DNA of 32,140 nt from Bradyrhizobium sp. 139. Its GTDB lineage: Bacteria > Pseudomonadota > Alphaproteobacteria > Rhizobiales > Xanthobacteraceae. The notes beneath the pieces were generated by a model that was not told the origin of the DNA, ran no database searches, and was given only the letters and a program-made list of their open reading frames with translations. The stretch lies in assembly GCF_023074175.1 (NCBI RefSeq), contig NZ_JADPKS010000100.1:1-32140 (forward strand), in the 5' to 3' direction. The position numbers and the translations under genes were made by a program. The stretch's first letter is position 1, and each line of letters starts with the position of its first letter. Positions 7,885 to 15,334 of this stretch are shown here, one piece after another.

Positions 7885-7887
7885 AGA

Positions 7888-7897
7888 TTATCTATCG
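7888..7897. promoter_or_regulatory. BioR-box-like site at the bioR start
   Basis: TTATCTATCG differs from the BioR consensus TTATCTATAA in the last two bases. It sits four bases upstream of the bioR start codon, a position suited to autorepression. Confidence 0.5.
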
Positions 7898-7950
7898 TAA
7901 AACCTGATGCGCAGTCGCGCTGTGTCGGCTAGCGTCATCTATGCATTAGA

Positions 7951-7960
7951 TAATAGATAA
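7951..7960. promoter_or_regulatory. BioR-box-like site in the bioR-bioB intergenic region
   Basis: TAATAGATAA reads TTATCTATTA on the other strand, one base from the BioR consensus TTATCTATAA. It is about 51 bases upstream of the preferred bioB start and lies in an AT-rich patch, so it may overlap the promoter. Confidence 0.6.
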
Positions 7961-7969
7961 TCAATATAT

Positions 7970-7979
7970 TTATCTATGA
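7970..7979. promoter_or_regulatory. Second BioR-box-like site upstream of bioB
   Basis: TTATCTATGA matches the first eight bases of the BioR consensus. It lies 9 bases after the site at 7951-7960 and in the opposite orientation, forming an inverted pair. An ATG inside it (7976) is in frame with bioB, but a better start lies at 8012. Confidence 0.6.
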
Positions 7980-8011
7980 CGCGGCGGTGCGCATTTCAAA
8001 GAGGGGGCCAG

Positions 8012-9064
8012 ATGGTCAAACGCGTGGGAGCAAAACTGAACCACGGTTGCGGCAGCGAGCCTGTCCGCCATGACTGGACCCGCGCCGAGGCGGAGGCGCT
8101 GTACAACGCGCCGTTTTCCGACCTGGTGTTCCGTGCCCAGGCCGTTCACCGGCGCTACTTCGATCCCAATCACGTGGAGACCGCGAGCCTTCTCAACATC
8201 AAGACCGGCGGTTGCCCGGAGGATTGCGGTTATTGCTCGCAGAGCGCGCACTACAACACGGGGCTGAAAGCGACGCGGCTGATGGACAAGGCGGATGTCA
8301 TCGCGACCGCCGGGCGCGCGAAAGCGGCCGGCGCGGCGCGCTTTTGCATGGCGGCGGCGTGGCGAAGCCCAAAGGACCGCGACCTTGATCAGATCTGCGA
8401 GATGGTCAGCGCCGTGAAGGGTCTCGGAATGGAATCCTGCGTGACGCTCGGCATGTTGACGGCTCCGCAGGCGCAGCGCTTGCGCGAAGCCGGCCTCGAC
8501 TTCTACAACCACAACGTAGATACCTCGCCGGAATTCTACGGCCAGATCATCACCACGCGCACCTTGCAGGAACGTATCGACACGCTCACCGAGGTGCGCG
8601 CCGCGGGCATCAAGGTCTGCTGCGGCGGCATCATCGGCATGGGGGAGCGCGTCGCCGACCGGCTCGGCATGGTGGTGCTGCTCGCCACTCTTCCGAACCA
8701 TCCGGAGAGCGTGCCGATCAACCTCTGGAACGAGGTCAAAGGCGTCCCGGTCAACGACACCGCGGAGCGGCCTGATCCGATCTCCCTCGCGCGCCTCATA
8801 GCGGTCGCCCGCATTGTGATGCCGCAAAGCGTGGTGCGGCTGTCCGCCGGGCGGCAATACATGACCGACGAATTGCAGGCGCTGTGCTTTCTCTCTGGCG
8901 CCAATTCGATCTTCATCGGAGACGTGCTTCTCACCACCCGAAACCCGCAACGCGACCGCGACGCCGCGCTCCTCGGGCGGCTCGGCATGAAATCCAATCT
9001 CAACCAGGCGCATCCGGCCAATCGGCAGCCTTCGCCGGCTCACGATCGCGTTCAGAGCAGTTGA
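8012..9064 (+). CDS. bioB: Biotin synthase
   Basis: BioB is the radical-SAM enzyme that inserts sulfur into dethiobiotin to make biotin, the last step of the pathway. The [4Fe-4S] motif CxxxCxxC is CPEDCGYC at Cys68, Cys72 and Cys75. Other family landmarks are VCCGGIIGMGE, VPINLW and FLSGANSIFIGDVLLTT. The 350-residue length fits, with a somewhat longer C-terminal tail after MKSNLN. The start chosen is the ATG at 8012, with GAGGGGG at 8001-8007. The in-frame ATG at 7976 overlaps a BioR-like box and is less likely. First gene of a bioB-bioF-bioD-bioA cluster. Control by BioR is inferred from the upstream sites. Appears intact. Confidence 0.95.
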   Translation: MVKRVGAKLNHGCGSEPVRHDWTRAEAEALYNAPFSDLVFRAQAVHRRYFDPNHVETASLLNIKTGGCPEDCGYCSQSAHYNTGLKATRLMDKADVIATAGRAKAAGAARFCMAAAWRSPKDRDLDQICEMVSAVKGLGMESCVTLGMLTAPQAQRLREAGLDFYNHNVDTSPEFYGQIITTRTLQERIDTLTEVRAAGIKVCCGGIIGMGERVADRLGMVVLLATLPNHPESVPINLWNEVKGVPVNDTAERPDPISLARLIAVARIVMPQSVVRLSAGRQYMTDELQALCFLSGANSIFIGDVLLTTRNPQRDRDAALLGRLGMKSNLNQAHPANRQPSPAHDRVQSS

Positions 9065-9187
9065 CGCCGAATCCCCCGTCCGCGGTCCTCAAGACAACCT
9101 CGAAGTTTCGGAGAGATGCAGCGCTCCGCGATTGGCGGCCGCCTGAATGATTTGTGCGAACACCCCCTCAGCACACGGAATTGATTG

Positions 9188-10345
9188 ATGACTTCAACAG
9201 GCACGGACAAGGTGACCACTTACGCCGACGCCTTACAGGCCTTGAGCGAGCTGGATCGGCTGCGGTGCTTTGCGCCCCGTTCCGGCCTCGATTTTGGATC
9301 GAACGACTATCTCGCGTTGGCGAACGCGCCTCGCATGAAGAAGGCTGTGAGCGTGGCGCTGGAAGCTGGTACTTCGATCGGGGCAGGCGGATCACGGCTG
9401 CTACGCGGGAACTGCGACGAGCACGAGTGTCTCGAAGCAGAGGCGGCGCGCTTTTTCGGAGCGGAGACAGCGCTGTTTTTCAGCGGCGGATATGTGGCGA
9501 ATTTTGCCATCCTGACGACGCTGCCGCAACGGGGCGATCTGCTGGTGCTCGATTCGCTTGTGCACGCGAGCATACACGAGGGCGCACGAGCCGGACGAGC
9601 CGAGTTTCGCGAAAGCACTCACAATGACCCGATGTCGGTCGAAGACGCAATCCGCGATTGGCGCGCGAAGGGTGGAAGGGGACGCGTCTGGATCGTGGCT
9701 GAGAGCCTGTACAGCATGGACGGCGATTTCGCGCCGCTCAAGGACCTTGTCGCAATAGCCGACAGGCATGATGCGTTCCTGATGGTGGATGAGGCTCATG
9801 CCACAGGCGTCTATGGCGAGCAGGGACGAGGGCTCACCGCGCCTTACAAGGGGCGCGAGAATCTCCTGGTCGTGCATACCTGCGGCAAGGCGCTCGGCGC
9901 TGCCGGCGCGCTCGTCACTGCGTCCACTGTGCTGCGCGACTTCATGGTTAATCGTTGCCGTCCGTTTATCTTCGCCACCGCGCCCTCACCATTGATGGCG
10001 GTCGCCGTGCAGGAGGCGCTTCTGATCCTGCAGGAGGAGCCCGAGCGGCAGCAATGTCTGGCCACATTGGTCGCATTCGCACATCGTGAGATCGGCCTGC
10101 GCGGCCGCTCAAGTCCCTCGAATTCACAGATCGTTCCTTACATTGTCGGCGACAATGCGCGTGCGATGCGGCTCGCCTCTGCGCTGCAGGCTCGCGGCTT
10201 TGACATCCGCGCGATACGGCCGCCGACCGTGCTGGCGGGGACGGCACGGTTGCGGATTTCCCTGACGCTTAACGTCAGCGAAGATGATGTATGCCACATG
10301 CTTGATGCGTTAGTCGAAGAGACTTGGGCGATCCGCGATGAGTAG
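9188..10345 (+). CDS. bioF: 8-amino-7-oxononanoate synthase
   Basis: BioF is the PLP enzyme joining pimeloyl thioester and L-alanine, the first ring-assembly step of biotin synthesis. The 385-residue protein shows the alpha-oxoamine synthase landmarks: GSNDYLALAN, SRLLRGN, FFSGGYVANF, DEAHATGVYG (Asp201/His204) and the PLP lysine in HTCGKALGAAGA (Lys234). The start is the ATG at 9188, preceded by a weak GGA about seven bases upstream. A TTG directly before it is in frame. There is a 123-base gap after bioB with no recognisable element, and the 3' end overlaps bioD by eight bases, which supports translational coupling. No damage seen. Confidence 0.95.
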   Translation: MTSTGTDKVTTYADALQALSELDRLRCFAPRSGLDFGSNDYLALANAPRMKKAVSVALEAGTSIGAGGSRLLRGNCDEHECLEAEAARFFGAETALFFSGGYVANFAILTTLPQRGDLLVLDSLVHASIHEGARAGRAEFRESTHNDPMSVEDAIRDWRAKGGRGRVWIVAESLYSMDGDFAPLKDLVAIADRHDAFLMVDEAHATGVYGEQGRGLTAPYKGRENLLVVHTCGKALGAAGALVTASTVLRDFMVNRCRPFIFATAPSPLMAVAVQEALLILQEEPERQQCLATLVAFAHREIGLRGRSSPSNSQIVPYIVGDNARAMRLASALQARGFDIRAIRPPTVLAGTARLRISLTLNVSEDDVCHMLDALVEETWAIRDE

Positions 10346-10970
10346 GCGCATCGTGGTGACCGGCACAGATACCGGCATCGGCAAGACAGTCGTTTCCGCA
10401 GGCCTCGCCAATCTCCTCGGCGCGAACTATTGGAAACCGATCCAAGCCGGTCTCGAAGGTGAGACCGATACAGAGCTCGTCGCGCGGCTTGGCGGTCTCT
10501 CCGTCGATCGTATCGTGCCAGAGCTTTACCGCCTTCGAACGCCTGCTTCGCCGCATCATGCCGCCGAAATCGACGGAGTTCGCATTGACGCGGATGGGCT
10601 CGATGTGCCGGACACAGGCGAGCGACCGTTGGTGATCGAGGGAGCCGGTGGGCTGATGGTGCCGCTGATTGGCAGCACCCTCTATATTGACGTCTTCGAG
10701 CGATGGCGGCTTCCCATCGTGCTTTGCGCGAGGACAGCATTGGGTACAATCAATCATTCGCTGCTGTCGATAGAGGCTCTGCGAAAGCGCCAGATCGACG
10801 TTCTTGGGATCGCATTTATTGGCGAAAGAAATTCCGAGACTGAGAGCGCAATTTGCGAGATCGGGCGGGTGCGTTGGTTGGGGCGATTGCCGTGGCTTTC
10901 TTCTCTCACGCCAGGAACGCTGCAAGCCGCGTTCAAACCCTCCTTCCATGCTGATGATTTCCAGCCATGA
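10338..10970 (+). CDS. bioD: ATP-dependent dethiobiotin synthetase
   Basis: BioD closes the ureido ring of dethiobiotin from diaminopelargonic acid, CO2 and ATP. The 210-residue product has the P-loop GTDTGIGKT at its N-terminus, the YWKPIQAG substrate-binding segment, and VIEGAGGLMVPL, the conserved magnesium/carboxylate-binding motif. The start overlaps the end of bioF and the last four bases overlap the start of bioA (ATGA), so the cluster is translated as a tightly coupled operon. Intact. In this locus its substrate would have to come from another copy of bioA, because the neighbouring one is broken. Confidence 0.95.
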   Translation: MSRRIVVTGTDTGIGKTVVSAGLANLLGANYWKPIQAGLEGETDTELVARLGGLSVDRIVPELYRLRTPASPHHAAEIDGVRIDADGLDVPDTGERPLVIEGAGGLMVPLIGSTLYIDVFERWRLPIVLCARTALGTINHSLLSIEALRKRQIDVLGIAFIGERNSETESAICEIGRVRWLGRLPWLSSLTPGTLQAAFKPSFHADDFQP

Positions 10971-12250
10971 TGCCAAAGAGACAGTCGGCAATCTGGCATC
11001 CGTTCACACAGCACGCGCTTCAGGACCAGATGACAAGAGTGGTGCGTGGTGATGGTGCCTATCTCCACACCGCGGATGGTCGCCGTCTCATTGATGCAAT
11101 CTCATCCTGGTGGGTCGTGACCCACGGGCATTGCCATCCGTACATCGTGAGCGCCATTCAGAAACAGGCGGACAAGCTCAACCAGATCATCTTTGCAGGC
11201 CACACTCACGAACCCGCCGAAGCGGTTGCTGCCCTGCTGTTGAAACTCGCGCCCGGTGGCCTCGACTATCTCTTCTTTTCCGACAGCGGCTCGACCAGTG
11301 TGGAGGTCGCGCTGAAAATGGCGCTCGGCTATTGGCGCAATATCGGCGAGCCGCGGTCTCGCATCGTCGTGATGCAGCATTCCTATCACGGCGATACGGT
11401 GGGAACGATGTCGGTCGGCGCGCGTGGTGTGTTCAATGCGACATACGAACCGCTGTTGTTCGATGTTACCTCAGTACCGTTCCCGGCGCGAGGTAACGAA
11501 CAGGTAACTCTCGATGCACTCGAGGTGGCATGTCGCGACGAAAACCCAGCTGCCTTTATCGTTGAACCTCTGATCCTGGGCGCCGGCGGGATGCTCATGT
11601 ATCTGGGTGCTGAAAGAAATGAAACGGATCTGCGAGGATTCAGACGTCCTGTTCATTGCCGACGAAGTCATGACTGGCTGGGGTCGCACCGGGACATTGT
11701 TCGCTTGCGAGCAGGCCAATGTTACGCCCGACATCGCTTGCTATTCGAAGGGCCTTACGGGCGGCTCTCTTCCGCTTGCGGTGACGCTCTGCCGCGCAGA
11801 GATTTTCGATGCGCACTACTCGAAGGATCGCGCACGCACGCTCTTCCACTCCAGTTCTTACACCGCGAATCCTATCGCAAGCGCTGCTGCCAAGGCGAAC
11901 CTCGATCTCTGGCACGACCAGGAAACCTACGCGCGTGTCGCCTCAGTCGCCGCAATGCAGGAGCACCAAATCGAGCCATTTCGCGCGGACGCGCGCTTCA
12001 GGAATGTCCGTCGGACCGGTACCATCGCGGCAGTTGAGCTGACAGTGTGCGACGAGGGGTACCTTGCCAATATCGGTCCGAGGCTTCAGGCGTTCTTCAA
12101 CGAGCGTAGTCTGCTACTGCGCCCGCTTGGCAATACAATTATGTCATGCCGCCCTACAGCGTCACGGCGGCGGACCTCAACGAAATCTACGCTGCGATAA
12201 ACGATGCAGCCGATGCGCTGTGGAGGCCGGAACGGACCGGGCATACGTGA
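10967..12250 (+). pseudogene. bioA: Adenosylmethionine-8-amino-7-oxononanoate aminotransferase, two frameshifts
   Basis: BioA is the PLP aminotransferase that makes diaminopelargonic acid from KAPA and S-adenosylmethionine. The first piece (10967 to about 11605) is good family sequence: SAIWHPFTQH, SSWWVVTHGHCHP and FSDSGSTSVEVALKMALGY. The frame then shifts, and the middle piece (about 11605 to 12140) carries FIADEVMTGWGRTGTLFACE and the PLP lysine in CYSKGLTGGSLPL. A second shift near 12140 (ATTATG where ATTTATG is expected) moves the tail, MPPYSVTAADLNEIYAAIND, into a third frame ending at the TGA at 12248-12250. Restoring one base at each point would give a full protein of about 425 residues. 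As sequenced the enzyme cannot be made, although bioB, bioF and bioD around it are intact. Confidence 0.85.
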
Positions 12251-12442
12251 GCGCCTGTCCGCACGACCAAAAGGCGGCCGCAGGTTCTCTTCTCATGATC
12301 GCGCGACCATTGGATATTTTGATACGTGAGCCAGCTATTCTGGGGACGCATGTTTCTTTTTTCGTTCTCGCTTTGACTGTTTTCTTTCGACTTGCATAGA
12401 AGGCGCAGCTCCGAGGATGTGTGGAGACTGAGGGACTTTCAG

Positions 12443-12952
12443 ATGAGAAGAGTACTCGCTGCCAAGCTGCATGGCATCCATGTTACTGAGGCCAATCTTC
12501 ACTATCATGGGTCAATCACTCTCGATCCGGATCACTGCCATGAAGCCGGCATCCTGCCGATGGAGTTCGTGGAGATTTGGAACAAGAACTCGGGAGCACG
12601 CATCTCGACTTATGTCATTTTCGGCGCACGCAGTTCGCGCTGCTGTGTCCTCTACGGTGCTGCCGCGCGGGCCTGCCAAGTAGGTGACCAGCTCATTATT
12701 TGCAGTTCGTCCTATGTGGACGAGCAGCGAATAGTTGAGTTGAAGCCGAAAATGCTCACTTTCGATCGCAGTAACCGGGTTGCTGATCGGCTGACCTATT
12801 CGGTCACGTCGGACGACGCAGGCCGCTATGGCTTCGAAATCATCGGCCAGACCGGCGATGTCAAAGTCGTGGCACTTCGCACCGCAGATCGAATTGAGGT
12901 CGTTGACGGATCGGGATGTAAGAATGAGCCACGTTTCGGAGCCGGCGGTTGA
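12443..12952 (+). CDS. panD: Aspartate 1-decarboxylase
   Basis: PanD makes beta-alanine from aspartate for pantothenate and CoA. It is a pyruvoyl enzyme that cleaves itself at a Gly-Ser bond. Here the bond is Gly23-Ser24 in LHYHGSITLD, at the usual position. Other family parts are KLHGIHVTEANLHY, EIWNKNSGARISTYVI and YGAAARACQVGDQLII. At 169 residues it is about 40 longer than the usual 126-residue enzyme. The extra tail (after roughly residue 125) is a short beta-like stretch that I cannot assign. The ATG at 12443 has GAGGGA eight bases upstream. The 3' end overlaps the panB start by 29 bases. The 192 bases between the bioA end and this gene hold nothing recognisable. bioZ, present after bioA in some rhizobial symbiosis islands, is absent. 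Confidence 0.88.
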   Translation: MRRVLAAKLHGIHVTEANLHYHGSITLDPDHCHEAGILPMEFVEIWNKNSGARISTYVIFGARSSRCCVLYGAAARACQVGDQLIICSSSYVDEQRIVELKPKMLTFDRSNRVADRLTYSVTSDDAGRYGFEIIGQTGDVKVVALRTADRIEVVDGSGCKNEPRFGAGG

Positions 12953-13183
12953 GCGCGTCACGATTCCTACGCTGCAGCGGTGGAAGGACGAGAGGCGACG
13001 TCTCGTTATGACCACCGCGTACGACGCGGTTGCGGCCCGGATCGCGGATCCCGCCGTCGATATCATCCTGGTCGGGGACAGCGTCGGCAATGTTTGCCTT
13101 GGGTTCGAAAACACGCTGCCGGTCAGCGTCGCGAAGATGAACCATCATCTGGAGGCCTTCGCACGCACCAAACCTCCGGCCAT
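12924..13183 (+). pseudogene. panB: Ketopantoate hydroxymethyltransferase, N-terminal fragment
   Basis: PanB adds a hydroxymethyl group to alpha-ketoisovalerate in pantothenate synthesis. The ATG at 12924 opens a frame with the family N-terminus: TIPTLQRWKDERRRLVMTTA, then YDAVAARIADPAVDIILVGD and the metal-binding-region DSVGN. The intact family continues with ALLVADMPF after KP. Here similarity stops after about 87 codons at KPPA, near 13183. The downstream sequence is the decayed SRAP gene on the opposite strand. The fragment has lost most of the barrel and cannot be functional. The break looks like a deletion or insertion junction. The short overlap with panD shows that the two genes were an operon. 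Confidence 0.85.
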
Positions 13184-13399
13184 GTCTCTAAGGACGACCG
13201 GCTTTGATCCGCCGGCCCTGACGCTCTCTACAACTCGAATGCTACGCAGTGCACAGAGCCCGAGCGGGTGGTGGACGAGCGCCCAGCCCCAACCGCGCAG
13301 CGTCCGGACCGCGGGCCGCCTATCGTTGAACATCAGCATCGAATTCGCTCCACCGGGACGAATCCTCGTCTCCGGCCGCCGTTCCGGTCGGTTAGCATA

Positions 13400-13890
13400 G
13401 GGCCGGGATTCCAAACTGGTGGGCTGCAGCTTGTCCACCTGTTCCGCTTTCCTGTGCACAAAACTAGCGGTCGGCACCGGGTCTTCCTTCTCCCCGGTTG
13501 CGACAATGTTCAGGGCCCCATCCGGAAGAGGCCGCTGTAGCGCCTTGGCCTCGTCCCAAGGAGCGGGCAGCCAAGTGTCGTACTCCTGCGTCGTCGTCAG
13601 GATCACCGGCATCGCCTTCGGATGAACACGGCCTACTTCGGCGTTCGGTTCGCTAGTCAAGAAGCCGTAGACGTCGGCAGTGATCTCGCCTTCCTTTACC
13701 TTGCGCACGCTGGTCCAGTTCGTCCAGAGGCCGGCGAAGGCGAGCAGAGGCCTCGTCCGGCGCGAATCAGACGGGCACTTTCTTGCCGTCGATGGTGTCG
13801 TACTCACTGAACGAGGTGAACGGGACCAGGCAGCAGTGCTCAGGGCCCAGCCACCGCTTCCAATGCGCAATTGAGACGTTGCGGATGTAC
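13400..13890 (-). pseudogene. SOS response-associated peptidase (SRAP/YedK-like), decayed
   Basis: SRAP proteins (YedK, HMCES) form a covalent crosslink to abasic sites in single-stranded DNA through Cys2. The C-terminal half is readable: LLAFAGLWTNW, TSEPNAEVGRVHPKAMPVIL and EAKALQRPLPDGALNIVATG. Upstream, in a second frame, lie NVSIAHWKRWLGPEHCC and FTSFSEYDTIDGKKVPV. The latter is followed by a TGA where Trp is expected, so there is a nonsense change plus a frameshift near 13740. The N-terminal part with Cys2 is absent, as is a normal stop codon. The remnant abuts the end of truncated panB near 13183-13400, and the sequence between is unassigned. Clearly non-functional. Confidence 0.75.
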
Positions 13891-14243
13891 GGCGCGCTTC
13901 GGCCTCACGACCGCGCTCGCGGCACCAGTGTTATTGCCATGGGGCCGGTCGTCTCGATAACCGCGTTTATTATAGGCCTATCCAGATAGGTGCGTGAAAC
14001 ACCCTTTTCGCGGTGGCCGAGAGTTCTGGTCCGGCGAGGCGGTCCAGAGGGAAGCGCTGCGCTCCCGCGGCGGCGCCAAGCTTCTCTCATCTATTCCGAT
14101 AACAGTCGGCTATCGACTTCATGGCAAGAGGTGATTTTCCTTTTGACCGGCATGGACTCAATCTTCGAGCCATGATCGCCCCGCCCTCGGATAAGGGCGG
14201 AAATCGGCGTTCCGTTGAACAGTCGCAAGCCAAGAGGTCCGAC

Positions 14244-15305
14244 ATGCAGATCAGAGAGACAATCGGCGTTTCATTCCCCGGCGCTATCGAAAGCCCACCG
14301 CCGGAGGATGTCGTCGTGCTCGGGGACCGCGCCGGGGTTGCGCTTGGAGTGCAGCGTGCGAGCAACGCAAGCGTGCGTGGCGTACGCGATGACGGTAGCA
14401 GCCTCATCGCGTCCAGGTACGTTGAGATCCCGCTCGTCGGGTCCGACGGCAAGGTCTCGGGGATTTTGTGCCGCACCAGTCCGCGGCCCGACACCGGAGG
14501 GGCGGTCGCGGCTGGCGAGCGGGCAGGGGTGAGGGCAGCGGACCTGAAGCAGTTTGTCCACGACATCAATAACCTTCTCGCCGTTATCGGGAGCGGACTG
14601 CAGCTGCTCGAGTGCCAGAGCGAAGCTGCGCAGCGAAAGGCCGTCGTCGACAAAATGCAGGAGGCGATCACGCGAGGCGCGTTGCTTTCCCGGCAGCTCC
14701 TCGACGCTGCGCGACCGCGCCCCAGGTCGATCGACGGGTTTGTCTCAGGCAGTCGCCTCGCAGCGATAGCGGGCACGCTCGACCGGGCGTTGCGTCCGGA
14801 TATCACGGTCCGCACCGAGATCGCCTCTGATTTATGGGACTTCAACGCTGATCCGGAAGAGCTGTACTTTGCGCTACTGAATCTCTGTCGAAACTCGGCC
14901 GATGCTATGCCGGACGTCGGCGTGATCACCGTCGCGGCGTGGAACATCGAACCTTCCTCTGGCGCGGCCCAGGCATTCGTTGAGATCATCGTCGCCGACG
15001 ACGGGGAGGGCATGCCTGAGGATGTCCTTTCGCAGGCCTTCACCCCGTATTTCTCGACAAAACCCGCAGACAGCGGCACCGGTCTTGGGCTCCCCCAGGT
15101 CCAGCGCTTCGCCGAAGGCCGCGGCGGCGCGATCACGATAGCGAGCAAGCGGGGTTCAGGGACGTTGGTGCGCCTCTTCCTCCCGCGCGTGCACGCAGCT
15201 GGGCTCCCCAGCAGTATCGTCGGCGCGGAAATAGCGTACGCGCCGTCACCCGACGGCGGTGTATTCCACGTCATCAAACCGGCGACGGCTGCGCCGACGT
15301 CATAG
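14244..15305 (+). CDS. Soluble sensor histidine kinase
   Basis: A 353-residue kinase with no membrane segment. Residues 20-80 are a short region that may be a reduced PAS-like sensor, ending IPLVGSDGKVSGILCRTSP. The DHp helix carries the phospho-acceptor His106 (FVHDINNLLAVIGSGLQLLE). The ATPase domain has an N-box LNLCRNSADAMP, G1 DDGEGMPE and G2 GTGLGL. These match the HWE/NtrB-like group of cytoplasmic two-component kinases. The ATG at 14244 has AGAGG seven bases upstream. An in-frame ATG at 14121 would add an unconserved basic leader. No response-regulator gene is adjacent, so the partner is not visible. The nhaA-like gene starts 29 bases downstream on the same strand and could be co-transcribed. 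Intact. Confidence 0.8.
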   Translation: MQIRETIGVSFPGAIESPPPEDVVVLGDRAGVALGVQRASNASVRGVRDDGSSLIASRYVEIPLVGSDGKVSGILCRTSPRPDTGGAVAAGERAGVRAADLKQFVHDINNLLAVIGSGLQLLECQSEAAQRKAVVDKMQEAITRGALLSRQLLDAARPRPRSIDGFVSGSRLAAIAGTLDRALRPDITVRTEIASDLWDFNADPEELYFALLNLCRNSADAMPDVGVITVAAWNIEPSSGAAQAFVEIIVADDGEGMPEDVLSQAFTPYFSTKPADSGTGLGLPQVQRFAEGRGGAITIASKRGSGTLVRLFLPRVHAAGLPSSIVGAEIAYAPSPDGGVFHVIKPATAAPTS

Positions 15306-15334
15306 CCGGCGCGAAGACCTGGATTGGTTCAGCG

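Noticed and set aside
7970..9043. A 357-codon open frame on the minus strand opposite bioB
   Set aside because: It is a GC-rich antisense shadow of a clearly conserved bioB; its product is Arg/His-rich and matches no family.
14087..15277. A 396-codon open frame opposite the histidine kinase
   Set aside because: Ser/Pro/Arg-rich shadow; the kinase motifs on the plus strand decide the coding strand.
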